From NCBI RefSeq assembly GCF_017591425.1, contig NW_024466607.1, forward strand, positions 12,532,501 to 12,596,500: a stretch of 64,000 nt of DNA, in the 5' to 3' direction. The notes below the pieces were generated by a model. That model was not told the origin of the DNA. It made no database searches and saw only the letters and a program-made list of their open reading frames with translations. The position numbers were made by a program, and so were the translations under genes. Origin of the DNA: Ochotona curzoniae (taxonomy: Eukaryota > Chordata > Mammalia > Lagomorpha > Ochotonidae). This document shows positions 47,440-58,796 of this stretch, in pieces; position 1 is the stretch's first letter, and each line of letters begins with the position of its first letter.

Positions 47440-47640
47440 CCCTCTGACCATAAATTCCGTCTTTGTCATGGGAGATATCAACACTCCCACAGACACCAGC
47501 TCTCCGGCCTCTGAGCATCTCATCCTTCTTGTCCTTCTCCCCTTCTAGCCACTTGCAGGCTACACCCTGACCTTGATCACTGTTGGCCAAGCTCATCAAA
47601 TCCAGTCTTCCCTGTGCCCACTGGGAATGAAACTGAACTG
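47440..47640 (+). mobile_element. Possible ancient L2/CR1-type LINE coding remnant
   Basis: 'gtcatgggagatatcaacactcccacagacaccagctctccggcctctgagcatctcatcc' and 'cagccacttgcaggctacaccctgacc' follow an L2-type endonuclease-domain pattern (GGGGACATCAACTTCCACACTGATGATCC..TCTGGCCTCTCAGTTCCTCAACC..ACACCCTGGAT). It is highly decayed; no reading frame is preserved. Confidence 0.4.
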
Positions 47641-48639
47641 GAACTTGGCCCTGCCCATTCACATCCTGACCAGGACTATATTCTTGCTACGATGCAGAAA
47701 CTAGTGGTTGCAAGAGAGACTGCAGGGCCCATCAAGCCTTGAACATGAAGTTTGCCAACTTTCTCAGCATCTTCTCTCTTTTTCTGCTCCATGCCCAGCC
47801 TCCTCCTCACCCCCACCAGCCACATCATCCAGCAGAAGCTGGCTTGGATCCTCACTGGGAAGTGGTCCCCAGCATCAGAGCTAGCTCCATCTCTATTAAC
47901 TGACACAGCTTCATGCGAGTCCTCTAAGCCAATAACATTGAGCAACAAATCAGCAGATGTTAATAAAAGGATGAGGGGAGATGCTCGACTCTCCTTGGAG
48001 TGATTTACCTACCAAGGTAAATCAAATCCAAGCATTGCCAGTTGCTTTGTCTCTATCCCCAAGGTGCCATTTTTGGGGAGAATGGGGTGATGGGTGAAGA
48101 TGTTATTCCTTTCTTTCAGGGGAGGATGAAATTTGATTTCTTAACTATGAACTTTAAAGTCAGAAGATGGGTAGCAAAATGTTCTCGAGTGGCCAAGAGC
48201 TTGAGCCCTTTTTGTGCGTTCTGCAGGTTTCTTTGGATCTCATTTTCCACAGGGATAAGGAGGGATCAGAAGGCAGAGTTCTCTGGGCAGGGAGGAGGGC
48301 AAGGCTGGTTACCCTTCCAATCTTGACTCCAAGTTAGCGCTGAGAAAGTTGTGTGCTGGCTGTGCCCTCATTTTCAGCTCTTCTCTCTCCCACGTTATTC
48401 TGTGGGGAGGGTTGCTTGAGTCCTGGAAAGCTCCATTTCCACTTTTCCCACTCTTACAATCCTGGGTTTTACCTTGGTCTGCCCACCGTCCTGGAAGGAT
48501 TTCTAGAGAAGAAGGTTGAAGTGTGTGTGTGTGTGGGGGGGTTACTCTTATTGCCAGAGCTTTTTGCTAGCCGCAGTTATGTTTTCAGTAGAGTGATTCA
48601 TGGGCATGCATTTACAGCTGAAGTTGTAGATCTGTTTTT
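47641..48639. other. Unassigned segment
   Basis: Holds a short GTGTGTGTGTGTGGGGGGG patch at 48522-48541. Nothing else recognised. Confidence 0.35.
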
Positions 48640-48790
48640 AGAAATTATTAGCAGGCATTAAACAAAAACAGGCTTTATTAATAATTCATCAGTAAAAAAA
48701 AGATATGGCGCAATATCCCGCAATAGTGATCTTTAGTGCCGGAATAAGTATTCCACTTATTTGCGGGTTTTTTTTTTTTTTTTTTTTGCC
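48640..48790. other. AT-rich block ending in a long T run
   Basis: 'aattattagcaggcattaaac..gctttattaataattcatcag' is followed by a paired word, GGCGCAATATCCCGCAATAG, and a 21-base T run (48767-48787). The block is AT-rich in a GC-rich setting. The T run has no SINE tail sequence beside it. It is possibly a conserved AT-rich element; no function is assigned. Confidence 0.3.
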
Positions 48791-49787
48791 TTGCTTCAGC
48801 CTGAGTAAGACCTGCATGCTCTGTCAGTGCAAAGAGAGGCAGCTTTGCAGGCACATCTGAGCTGGCTGAGCAGGGTAGAGTTCTTTCCTGAGAGTTCCCC
48901 AAACATGCAGGATGAATTCTGGGTGCCCAGAGCTAGAAATCAGGTGGAAGCATCCGAAGGAACAGGCATGCATGAGGTCGATGTAGCTGTCACTGGCAGC
49001 TGCTACTCTTCAGCCTTCAGCATTGCTTTGCCTTCCAGGCTCCCCAACCTAGGCATGGGTCACACCCCAAACTGCACCTCTCTGACCCATCCACGTGTAC
49101 TTCCTGCTCTCGGCCTCTTCCAACTCAAGGCTTCCTACAGCACAGAGGTGTGCTTGTCGTACCGTCTTCTTCCTCAGCGCGCTAGAGAAATGGGTAGATT
49201 CCCTCCCTTGCTTCCCTGCCTCTGTACTGACATGCTCTATATGCAAGGTGGCTGCCCTAAGCTCATGGAAAAGCATTTACTGACATCAAGACAAAACCCT
49301 GATTTCTCAACCTAGATAATGTTAGAAGGATCCTCAGGTAAGCTGGACCCCTATGCCCAGCCACCTTCATGACATGGTGCCAGGCATGGCTTGTCACCAC
49401 CACGTTTCGTCCCCTGTCTTTGGTGTGAGCGTGCCCGGCAGACTGCTGAGCCTTCACCTCCATCTGGCACCACAGGGTGAAGTACGTGATGGCTGGTGGG
49501 GTTGGGTGGCACTCTCTTTCCCCGTTCTCCTCTCCCTGTGTCTGCAGGGTCCAGGGGGCATCAAGCTGCTACAACCACTGAGAGACCGCCACGCGGTAGA
49601 ACGAGGCGGTAGCATGCTCTCACCAGCACTCCTCCAGTGAGGCCAGTGGGGAAACAGAACTTCCTTTCCATCTTTTTACACTGAGGCAGCGAGTTAGAAT
49701 CATTCTAGGAAGGAATAATCTGAAGGTGAGATTAAGTAAACACCTCATTTTATGCTCATATTAAAAAGAATAAGTTCTCAGGAATAG
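48791..49787. other. Unassigned segment
   Basis: The open frame at 48827-49315 (162 codons, + strand) shows no domain or splice context and is not called. Confidence 0.35.
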
Positions 49788-49920
49788 ATTTTTTAAAAGA
49801 TTATTTTTATTGGAAAGGCAGATTGTCAGAGAGGAGGAGAGACAGAGAGAAAGATCTTCCTTCTCTGGTTCACTCCCCAAGTGGCTGCAGCTGGGCCATT
49901 CCTGAGCTAGGAGCCTGTTG
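49788..49920 (-). mobile_element. Lagomorph SINE, reverse, head deleted
   Basis: Tail complement 'ttaaaagattatttttattggaaaggcagattgtcagagaggaggagagacagagagaaagatcttcc', then 'tggttcactccccaagtggctgcagctggg', after which similarity stops. The tRNA-like head is absent. Bases 49921-50181 are unassigned. Confidence 0.8.
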
Positions 49921-50181
49921 GCTGTCGGGGCCTTCATGTCACACCTGCTAGCCCCACCTAATGGGAATGCTGCGTAGCTTTTCTGAGGCCTGTTGGCTCC
50001 TGCAGTTACCCTAACTGGGGAGTTTTCTGACTGGTTTTTGTTTAATAGATGGCGCTTAGAGTGTGGAAACTGAGATCAGGCAGGGAAAGGCCTCATGAGG
50101 GCACTGATTCATTGCCCCAAGCAAATAGCCATTCGTTTTTCCTGCTGGATGTTCTGTCCATATTAATCTCTTAGTCTCACA

Positions 50182-50500
50182 GGTGCCAGTATTGTAGCAG
50201 AGTGGGTTAAGCCACCACTTGGGATGCCAACACTCCCTATTGGAGTGCTGGTTTCAGTTCTGGCTATGCTGATTCTGATCCAGTTTCCTACGAATCTGCT
50301 TAGACCAAGATGGAGTTCCTGGGCCCCAGTTTCTACCTGACCCAAACATGCTGCTGTAGCTATTGAGGAAGTAAACCAGCATATAGGAGATTCTGAGCCT
50401 CAGCCCCCACCTCTCTCATTCTCTTTATCTCTCTCTCTCTCCTTTTCTCCCTCCATTCTCATTTACTCTGCCTTTCAAATAAACAAGTGATTTAAAAAAC
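50182..50500 (+). mobile_element. Older lagomorph SINE, forward, with CT-rich 3' part
   Basis: 'gtagcagagtgggttaagccaccacttgggatgccaacactccctattggagtgctgg', 'ttctgatccagtttcctacg', then a long TCTC-rich stretch (50409-50455) and 'ctgcctttcaaataaacaagtgatttaaaaaa'. The CT-rich expansion is typical of the older subtype. Confidence 0.85.
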
Positions 50501-51439
50501 GTAAGACAAACTTTATTAGATACACAATATTGTATTTATTTCCCTGCGATTTGATCCAAAAGGGGAACACTGTCCATACTGCAAGATAGCCCCACCGCCT
50601 CCTGTCCTGGCTGGCTCGGAGTGACTGCTGCGGCCTGCCTCACCGTTACCCCTGTCGCTTTGCCCTCTGTGGCCAGTCCATAGATGAGGGTTCATTAAGA
50701 TCCCCAATCACAGGCCTGCCCTTACTTCCTGGCAGCATTCAATCCAGAGCCAAGTCCAGTTTCCTTAGTCCCTCCCGCAAACCACCTGACCCAAGTCCAG
50801 ATCCTGTCACCCCGTCACTGCGATGCACGCTGCGACTCCATGCTGTGAGTTCTTCCTGGGAGTGAGCCGGAGGTGATGCTGGGAGGCCTCTGGCAGGCAG
50901 TGGCTGACTGGCAAGCCTTTGCCCTACCCTGGGTCCCCCACTGTGCCTGCCCTCAAGGAGCAAAAACCCTAGGGCTAAAGCTACTTTCCACCTGTAACTG
51001 CATCAGCTTCCCCTCTCAATATCAGTGTGTAGAGGGGGGAAAAAAAAAAACACCCTCATTTTGTTTTCTACACGAAGTTTAACTTCTGATTTCAAACTCC
51101 TCTTCCCTGGGATTCAACCACAAGCTGCTCCACTGACGTTGGGTTAAGGTTCTGCTGACTCATCGGATGAGAGCAGTTGCTTCTTAATCATTACTGTGCG
51201 TGGGTTTCCTGAACTCCTCGGCTTTGCCTGCCGGGCTCCTGCAGGGGTGGGGCTCTCAGCTCAGTTCTGGGGTGGAGGAATCTTCTGGGAGGCCGGTGCA
51301 TGTAGCTCGGGCAGCGCTATGTAGTCATTAACTTCTGGGGTCCTCCGGATCTCCCGGGTAGAGCTGTTGAGCAGGAGAAGGCTAAGCCTCCATTATCTTG
51401 TCATTCCCACAGATGCTCCACCTCACCTGTAGCTCTTTA
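50501..51439. other. Unassigned SINE-free segment
   Basis: A G/A run (ggggggaaaaaaaaaa) lies at 51035-51050. No gene or other repeat was recognised. Confidence 0.4.
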
Positions 51440-51680
51440 TCCCAGATGTCTATTACCATGTGACAGTATTGCTGTAAAGTTAGCATCCTAAAGTAACACA
51501 CATTTGCTGTGTCACAGTGGGTGAGGAATTCAGGCACAGCATAGCTGGGTCAACTGCTTAGAGTCTCAGCAGGCTATGCCAAGAACGCAGTTCAGTGCTC
51601 CACTGGCCGCGTTACATCAGGAATGCATGGTGGGGAAAAGGCAGTCAGAGACCTTCCTGGCTACTTTGGTGTAGAGACCA
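51440..51680 (+). repeat. Ancient mammalian interspersed repeat, class uncertain
   Basis: 'attgctgtaaagttagcatcctaaagtaacacacatttgctgtgtcacagtgggtgaggaattcaggcacagcatagctgggtcaactgcttagagtctcagcaggct' follows a familiar dispersed repeat (..TTGGTGGCTTAAAACAACACCCATT..CACAGTTCTGTAGGTCAGAAGTCTGGGCACAGCATGGCTGGGTTC..). I recognise the pattern but cannot name the family with certainty. Confidence 0.5.
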
Positions 51681-53100
51681 AGTGCATAGGTTTGCAGGCA
51701 CGCACACCAGCATGCCTGCCCGCAGGCTGAGGGTTTCAGTCCAGCACCTCCTACCAGAGCTCTAGTTGAGGTCTTTGGAGCCGGTATCAGCCTGTATCAG
51801 CATGACAAAGCAAAAGAAACCCCCAGATACTACTGGCAGAAAAGGTCAACTTGTTGGGTATTTAGAGCTGACCCAGTCTCCAAATCAGGCTGCTTAGGAA
51901 TCATCAGGTTGGCAGCAGCCATGGACGGCAGGAGACTGCAGCCATGGACCATGGGGGGAAGGTGGTTATGGAGAGAACGCATCACCCCTGCCCAAGCTCG
52001 CTGCTGGAGAACAAGATGAGTGCCTGCTTGTCCATTGTGGCAGGAGCTGGAATCCCAGAGTGACAGGTTTCAGTCCTGCTGATTGTCCCTGGGTACCCAC
52101 GTGAGAATGGCAGGATGCATGCTCAGGTAGTCCCTGGTTTGTTCCCATGAGACTTCCCGATGCTGGGACATTGCCAGTGTCTGGGTCCCCTCGGAGACCT
52201 CCTAGTCTCCCTTTGTTGCTTGCCCTCTGCCTCAAGCTGTCCTTTCTGGGGATCCTTTCTGAATTCCAGGCACAAGACAGCATGCTAGTTGTCTTCGTGT
52301 GTTTCTCAAATGTTTCCTCTAAGTTCTGAATCCTTTATCTCAACTTAAAACACATCAACAAGGAATCAAAATAAAATTAAAACTGACTATAGGCTGCTTG
52401 ATCCCCCAGTGGCCAATACAATGCTTGTGTCCAGGCTGCAGTCTACTGCTGCGACTTCCGGTGTTTTAGCTGCCAGTTACATCAGGCTGGGGTTAGGGTT
52501 AGCATTCTCAGGGTCGTTGGAAGGATGAGGAGCAGGTGGAGCAGGTGGGGCAGGAAGGAGAGACGGCCGAGCAAGGGTGCCAAGGTGAACAGAGTTCTAC
52601 AGAGGGGTGCGTGCGGTAACCCTGCTGGAGGCAGTGGTGGCTGTAAGAACACTGTTGGAGGCAAGGGCCACTTGCTGCTCCCCACGCACTGGAGCAAAGG
52701 AGATAGCCTTCTGAGAAAGCTGGGTGGGTGTTAACTGTTGGCCCACAGAAGCCACAAACAAAACATTGGAGGAGCACCAAATAGACTCTCACAGGAGTGA
52801 GACTCACTTGAGAGAAACTGGTCCTGGATGCAGTGAGTTCGGATCGTTAGCTTTCCTCGCCTCAGGTGTCACAGGCCAGTAGTCACAGATCACCAACGAC
52901 CCATTTCCTCAGAGCTCATGGACACCATCAGGGGCAGAGTCCACCTTGAAAAGGATGAGGGAACTTCCTAAAGTCCACGGAAAATAACATCTGCTGCAAA
53001 AGGATGCTTGGGTTTCAAATGTTTTGCACCCTCAATAAATTTACCTTTGAATCCCCCTGGCTCATGCACTTTCAGGATAGCTATAAACTAATGACTTCTT
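51681..53100. other. Unassigned SINE-free segment
   Basis: A short GGGGTTAGGGTTAG word at 52489-52502 is two telomere-like units only. A purine-rich run lies at 52511-52561. No gene supported. Confidence 0.4.
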
Positions 53101-53101
53101 G

Positions 53102-53126
53102 CCAATGACGTCAGTGGCACATATAG
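53102..53126 (+). promoter_or_regulatory. CCAAT / full CRE / TATA-like cluster
   Basis: CCAAT (53102-53106) abuts a palindromic CRE, TGACGTCA (53106-53113), followed by CATATAG (53120-53126), all within 25 bases in repeat-free DNA. A full palindromic CRE with an intact CpG is uncommon in CpG-depleted intergenic DNA. No downstream exon is recognisable, so promoter activity is conjecture. Confidence 0.3.
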
Positions 53127-54551
53127 CCCTGAAGCCCAGAACAGAGAAGACAGCCTGGAAACCCGAGTCCAGAGACAACAGGGCCACAGCAGGTCACAGG
53201 AGGTCAAAGACGCAGCATAAAGGATGACAGAGGTTCTACACAGCTTCTCTTACAAACCTGCGTCCAAACGCTAAGACCATGGTTATGTAGCAAACGGTGG
53301 GAGGGTGTGAGGATTTCCCCACAATTCCTGCTCCTCACACCAGACTCCACAGGGTTTAGAACAAAAATGTTCACCATTCCCTCAAGGATGTGTACGTATC
53401 TCTTCTCTGAGTTTCTACACAGAACTTGGGAAGATCTGCCACCTTGGGATCAGAGGATTTTGATTATAGTTGACCCTAATGGTTTTCTTGGCAGTTAAAC
53501 CAATAGACAGGATCAGTCCTTCCTTGGTTTGCTGGTTTTTGAATCCAGCAACTCCAGGAGGGTTGAATCACTCTAGTCTGACTCATGAGTTCTGAAAGCC
53601 CCAGGTCATCGATACGTGTTCCTGGTGTTGGGATTGGCCCGGCAGTAAAGTCAACACTCCTTTGTTCAAATCCAGTAACAGTAATGAAGTGCCTACTCTT
53701 CTCCCACCATTGCCATGTCTGGGAGGATATGACACTAATCAGATTTAGGTGCTAGTTGTGGAAGTTCTAGGTTTCAGAAGATCAGTAACACAAAATGTAC
53801 TACTCTCTCTATAGGAATTACACCTATTTGAGCACGGCTGAGTGAGTCAGAGGGTTTATATCTTTGTTACAGAAAGGCTGATGAAACAGTCCTGGGGAGA
53901 TCACCCAACCTCTTCAAGGCTGTAAAACCAGGATTCAAGGGCAGCCCCTCAGGCCAGAGAGAAGGCAAGGAAAGAATTTTATTAAGCCGAGAAAACAAGA
54001 AATAATCTTGAAAACCTTGTGTGTCTGAGATCAGAAGCAATTTGAGGTATCAACTGACAGATTTATAACACAGTGGTTTTCTCCAGGGGATAGGATTCTG
54101 GTTGAGTTTAATTTTCTTTTTCTTTTTTTCCATTCTTTTCTCTCTCTCTCTTCCTTCCTTCCTCCTCCCCTTCTTAGAGCCTTCTTTAGGTCCTCCTTCC
54201 TCTCCCTTATTTTATTTGTTTATTGTTTAATTCTTATTCATATAATTTCTATTTGTTTGCAGCTTGACTGAGGGAAAATTGGCCAAAGTCGTGTCTCCCT
54301 ACAGTGTCCAATCTAGATACTTATGACTACATCAAATTCATCAACACATCCGTCCCTACCTGCAGTTATGACTTTATCTCTCTTTTTCCTTATGCTGTGT
54401 TAACATCCGATACACTTTCTGTAGTGTGGCTTTATTTGCTTTTGAACTAAAGAGGTCTGCCTTATAAAATGCAGTTATGAGAAAGGAATCTGAGGCAACC
54501 TCTCTCGGGGGCTGAAGGCTGGGTCAGTTGACTCAAGGATGGACTCCGGGG
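53127..54551. other. Unassigned segment with pyrimidine tract
   Basis: A TTTTCTTTTTC/TCTCTC/CCTTCC tract at 54112-54177 is low-complexity. No other feature was recognised. Confidence 0.4.
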
Positions 54552-54875
54552 TGGTGGGATTTAGGCCTGTGGATAAGACACTGCTTGAATTTCCCAGGCT
54601 CCACACTGGAGAGTGGTGGTGCCATTTCTTGGTTCCGCTTTGGACCCTGCCTCTGTTGATGGGCACCGGGGGAGGCAGCAGATGATGGCTCAAGTAACAG
54701 GCCTCCCCGTGTGGACCTGGATTGCATGCGGGGGTCCTGGCTTTCTGTGTGGCCCAGCCCTGACTCTGTGGGCATTGGGAAAATGAGTCAGCAGATGGAA
54801 GATAGCTCTGTTTCTGTTACTCTCTGTGCCTTTCAAACAGCCATATTTTCAAACAGCAATATATTTTAAAAGATA
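54552..54875 (+). mobile_element. Older lagomorph SINE, forward
   Basis: 'gggtggtgggatttaggcctgtggataagacactgcttgaat', 'ggaggcagcagatgatggctcaagtaacagg', 'gtggacctggattgcatg', 'gtggcccagccctgactctgtgggcattgggaaaatgagtcagcagatggaagat' and a CTTTCAAACAG-type tail. Diverged copy of the oldest subtype. Confidence 0.8.
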
Positions 54876-55611
54876 AGCTAACTCTGCCCTGGGTTCCCCA
54901 TCTCTCCCTACCCTCCAGCATTCCACTATACTTCCTGCAGTGGCATCAGTTCAGGGGAACTAGTGTTAGCTTAAAACATTTCCATTTCAAAATGTCTATT
55001 TGCTGAGATAATTCATGAGCCCTGCTGCCTATTTTTCTTCATATTACTGCTTCTCATTGAAAATGAAAATAATTAGGAACCCAAGAGGCCACCCTGGCCA
55101 GTTACTGATGTGGCTCCATTGTCATTCTTTCGAGAACCTTCTCCCTCAGTAAAGTGCCCATGGCTCACCTACAGTAACCGTAGCCATAGTGCTCTGTGGA
55201 ATTCTCAGTCACAGAGAGAAGCATCCTAGGTATAGTGGGAAGAGTGTTAACATCCACTCTATGTAGAAATAACATCCCACCTACCAAAAACAGAACTAAA
55301 AGTATTTGTGTAGATTTAAAGCCAAAGGAAAAATAGACTTCTGGCTGCACTCAAGGAGTTAAGCGACCAACTGAGGCAGAAAGGATCGTGTTGGTTCTGT
55401 CTGCTTGACCTCCAAGGACGAGGGCTTTGTGCGCTGAGAAATGCTTTTTCAAGTTGTAGGTTATAACGCATTCGTGAGCTCCACACTCCATTTAGTGGAC
55501 TAAGCACAGCTTTTGCTACAAGGAAACAGAATAGAAAACAATAGGATGCAACATCAGCCCTAAGAGTGAGAACAGTTTCAGAGGAGTGCTCTGTGGGTGT
55601 GATGATGTGGT
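54876..55611. other. Unassigned segment
   Basis: No recognised feature. Confidence 0.35.
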
Positions 55612-55895
55612 ATGGTGTGTGGTGGGATGGTGGGTAAGCTCATTTCTCACTGTGGATTGTAGTGAAAAGTCTGAGTGTCTGGATTCGAGACTTGGCTCTG
55701 TCCCTGATGAAAGCTTCCAGCTTATGCTGTAAGTGGGTGACGGCTCAAGCAATTGGGTCCCTGTTACCCACGTGGGAGAACTACATTGAGTTCCTGATTC
55801 CTGGTTTTGACCTGATTGTTGCGGGCATTTGGAAAGTAAACCAGTGAATGGGAGATCTCCTTCTCTCTGCTTTTCCCCTCTCAAAGAAATCAAAT
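55612..55895 (+). mobile_element. Older lagomorph SINE, forward
   Basis: 'agtgaaaagtctgagtgtctggattcgagacttggctctg', 'agtgggtgacggctcaagcaattgggtccctgttacccacgtgggagaactacattgag', 'gttgcgggcatttggaaagtaaaccagtgaatgggagatctcc' and a CTCTCAAAGAAAT tail. The 5' end is decayed. Confidence 0.8.
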
Positions 55896-57361
55896 GTTTT
55901 GGAAATCACTGCACTGGACAGTCTGCGGTGCCATAGCTGCCTCCTGCTGCCTGGGAAGGCTTGGTTGGATGCCATCTTTGGAACGATGATTTGAGATTGT
56001 TTTGAGGGAGGTGAGGCAGTTGAGCAAGCTGGCCTTTGAGGCACCTTTTAACTTGGAAATCCTGATTCTAGCATTTAAGAGTTTGTAAGAGGCTGATCCC
56101 TGGGAGTTGGCTGTCCACGTTTTTAAAAGCAGGCTGTATTGAATCCATGAGCAAAATCATGGGCTTTGCAGCTAAATGTCTTTGAAGACCACCACAGGGG
56201 ACTTGAGAGTTCTGTTAGCTGTGGGCACTCACACTGGCAGGATGGGAAGCCCTGGCATTGGCAGGCCACCCCCTTCAGTGTCCTCTGATGCTCTTACCGC
56301 AGCAACAGGTGTGAAAGCCAGGGAACTGGTGGGCTGTCTGGGTACTAAGTGGGCAGATGGGTCGAACCCTCCTTCAGCAGAGCGCACCCCTCTCCTTGGA
56401 GGAGACCACATAGTGAACAGAGATAGACGGGAAGTTGTCCTCCCCCCTCCCCCCATCCTCGCCTCTCCTATCTCCTCATCTCCTAGGAGCACCTAGACTC
56501 CTCGCCCCACCCCCCTTTCCTGTCCTGAGATCTGGACTAGGACAAGAAGGAACAAGATAAGCAGTTGCAATGAGACATTTGTTGTCACGGCATTGAGTCT
56601 CCTAATAGCCGGAACAGAGTCGGGCCAGGACCCTGTGCGTCCTTGGAAATTCAGTTCCGTTTCACAGTCTGCACCCAGCTGGAGCCAGGAGAGCTCAGGA
56701 GATGGGCAGCAAAGATCCCCGCCTCCGACGGGGGCCCGTGGCAGTCACATCAAAGTGGAGGATCAGAGCAATGTGGTCGATGAAGTGTGAAGTGCTTGTT
56801 ACGCACGCTGCAGCACCGTTTAGCACCTGGCCCCGAGTTTCAGGGAAAGAAAATCTCCCGGAATCGATGCTGCTCTCATTTCACAAAATTACAGTATTGT
56901 GTGTGCTGTAAATGAGCCAGGAACCTACTCCAGGCCTCTCTGGCTGGTGGAAACAGCTTTCCTGGAAGTGTGACTGTGTGCTGGCGTTCTTCTGCCATAG
57001 ACTGCCCTCCCAGAAAGGTTGGTGACCCACGGTCACAAGCATCCTGCTGCTGCTGTGAGGAGGTGTGGCCTGTGGGTTTCTGTCCCTGCTGCCAGCTGCT
57101 CCATGTCAGGTTGCCTTAAAGACTTTCTCTTCCTTTCCAGTTTTGTCTGATTCATAGAAGGCCAGAGGGCTGAGCTCGGTGGTCCTGGGTACCCATAGCC
57201 TAGCATCTTCACTTCAGGCAGCCCAGGGACACGGTGGGTGTGGCCTCAGGCGTTGGGGTGGAGTGTGTCAGAAACATAATCCCATGCCCTCCTCCCCAGC
57301 AATGTGAGCCTGGCTACCCAGCCTGGGAATATCCCCACTTGGCATTAGGCTGCCCACATTC
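55896..57361. other. Unassigned segment
   Basis: A C-rich patch lies at 56440-56455. The open frames at 56176-56496 (+) and 56229-56492 (-) overlap and look random. No repeat or gene supported. Confidence 0.4.
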
Positions 57362-57650
57362 CTTATATTTATTTGAAAGAGAGAACGAAGGATTGACAAA
57401 AGGAGAGAGATTTCATGTACTAGTTCCCTCCCCAGATGGCCGCAATGGCTGGTGCTGGGCCAACTTGAAGCCAGGAGCCAGGAGTTTCTTCCAGGCCTCT
57501 CACATGGGAAGTAGGGACTCAAACCTGGGTCCTCCTCCACTGTTTTCTCCAGGTTCTAAGCAGGGATCTGATGGGACTTGAACCAGCACCCATATGGGAT
57601 GTCAGCATTGCAAGCAGTGGCCTTACCCACTATGCCACAACCCTGGCCCC
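57362..57650 (-). mobile_element. Older lagomorph SINE, reverse
   Basis: 'cttatatttatttgaaagagagaacg', 'ctccccagatggccgcaatggctggtgctgggcc', 'gaagccaggagccaggagtttcttccaggcctctcacatggg', and the head 'cacccatatgggatgtcagcattgcaagcagtggccttacccactatgcc' with a recognisable B-box complement (cttgaaccagc). Head well preserved. Confidence 0.87.
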
Positions 57651-58094
57651 TCCAAGTAGTATCTTAATCACTGTGCCAAATGTCCACCACTGCCCACAGA
57701 GCACGCTCCCCAGTCTCCTTTTTACACTTGTCTCTGGTCCTAGCATGGTGGAAAGTACCAAATATGGTCACCATGGTTAACAATGAAATAAATCCCATAG
57801 CTTTCTGATCGCCGAAACAAGAAGGGAAAAATAAATTCAAGTGTGGAATTCCAATTATCTGGGTTTTTAATGGCTGCAAATTCAAAATGGAACTTACGCT
57901 GATAGGTAGTTATACAAGCACACGGGAAATCTAATGAAAGTATCTTTGATGTGGTTTTTACAAAAGATTAAGAAATATTAGTAATAAAGCAGATCCCTAA
58001 AAAAAAAAAAAAGAGCAAGTCTACTGTTACGGTTGGACTATCACAGTATTGTTACCCATTTTAAAAAGTGAGCATAGATGAATATCCTTTTAAA
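57651..58094. other. Unassigned AT-rich segment
   Basis: A 14-base A run lies at 57999-58012. No gene recognised. Confidence 0.35.
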
Positions 58095-58392
58095 TAGTAT
58101 TTGTTTGCTATACTGATTTAAAAGGAAAAGAGGGAAACTGAACTCTTTCATCCGCTGGTTTCCTCCTCGAATACCCACTGCAGCTGAAGCTGTGCCAGGC
58201 TGAAGCTGGGGGCGAAGAGTTCATTTGGGGGCTTCCATGTGAGCTCCAGGGAGCCATGCACTTGAACCATCACCCTGCCTCCCAGGAGCTGATGAGCAGA
58301 AAGCTGGAGTTTGAAGCACAAAAGCTGAGCGTTAGATACAGGCTTTCTGACACAAGACACAGGGCGCTGCGGTCAAATGCCTCCCCCTTGTT
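58095..58392 (-). mobile_element. Older lagomorph SINE, reverse, strongly decayed
   Basis: 'aatagtatttgtttgctatactg', 'actctttcatccgctggtttcctcctcgaatacccactgcagctgaagctgtgccaggctgaagc', 'ccatgcacttgaaccatcaccctgcctcccagg' and 'caggctttctgacacaag' follow the older subtype order. Confidence 0.65.
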
Positions 58393-58452
58393 CATGTCTT
58401 GGGTCTCCAAGCTCTCATTATGTATGAGATCAAACAAGAGTAGTCAGTCGAG

Positions 58453-58796
58453 GGCTGAGGTTGTGGCATAGCCGATAAAGCCACTGCCTCCAATGCCGGC
58501 ATCCCGTCTATGGGTGCCAGTTCAAGTCCTGGATGTTCCGCTTCTGACCCAGCTCCCTCTAATAGCCTGGGAAAAGCAGCAGAAGATGACCCAATCGCGT
58601 GGGCCCCTGTTACCTACATGGGAGGCCTGGATGAAGTGCTTATGTCCTGGCTTTGACCTTGCCCAGCCTCCGGGCATTGCAGCCATTTGGGGGGAATGAA
58701 CCAGCAGATAAAAAATATTTCTCTCTCCTTCCTTTCTCTTCACCTCCTGCTTTTAATCTGCAGCTCTTTCAAATAAATATATCTCTTTTAAAAAGA
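58453..58796 (+). mobile_element. Older lagomorph SINE, forward, near full length
   Basis: The head is 'gggctgaggttgtggcatagccgataaagccactgcctccaatgccggcatcccgtctatgggtgccagttcaagtcc', with a good B-box. Then 'gctccctctaatagcctgggaaaagcagcagaagatgacccaa', 'gcctccgggcattgcagccatttgg' and a 'ctctttcaaataaatatatctctttt' tail. Confidence 0.87.

Noticed and set aside
52489..52502. Telomere-like GGGGTTAGGGTTAG
   Set aside because: Only about two units; too short to call an interstitial telomere.
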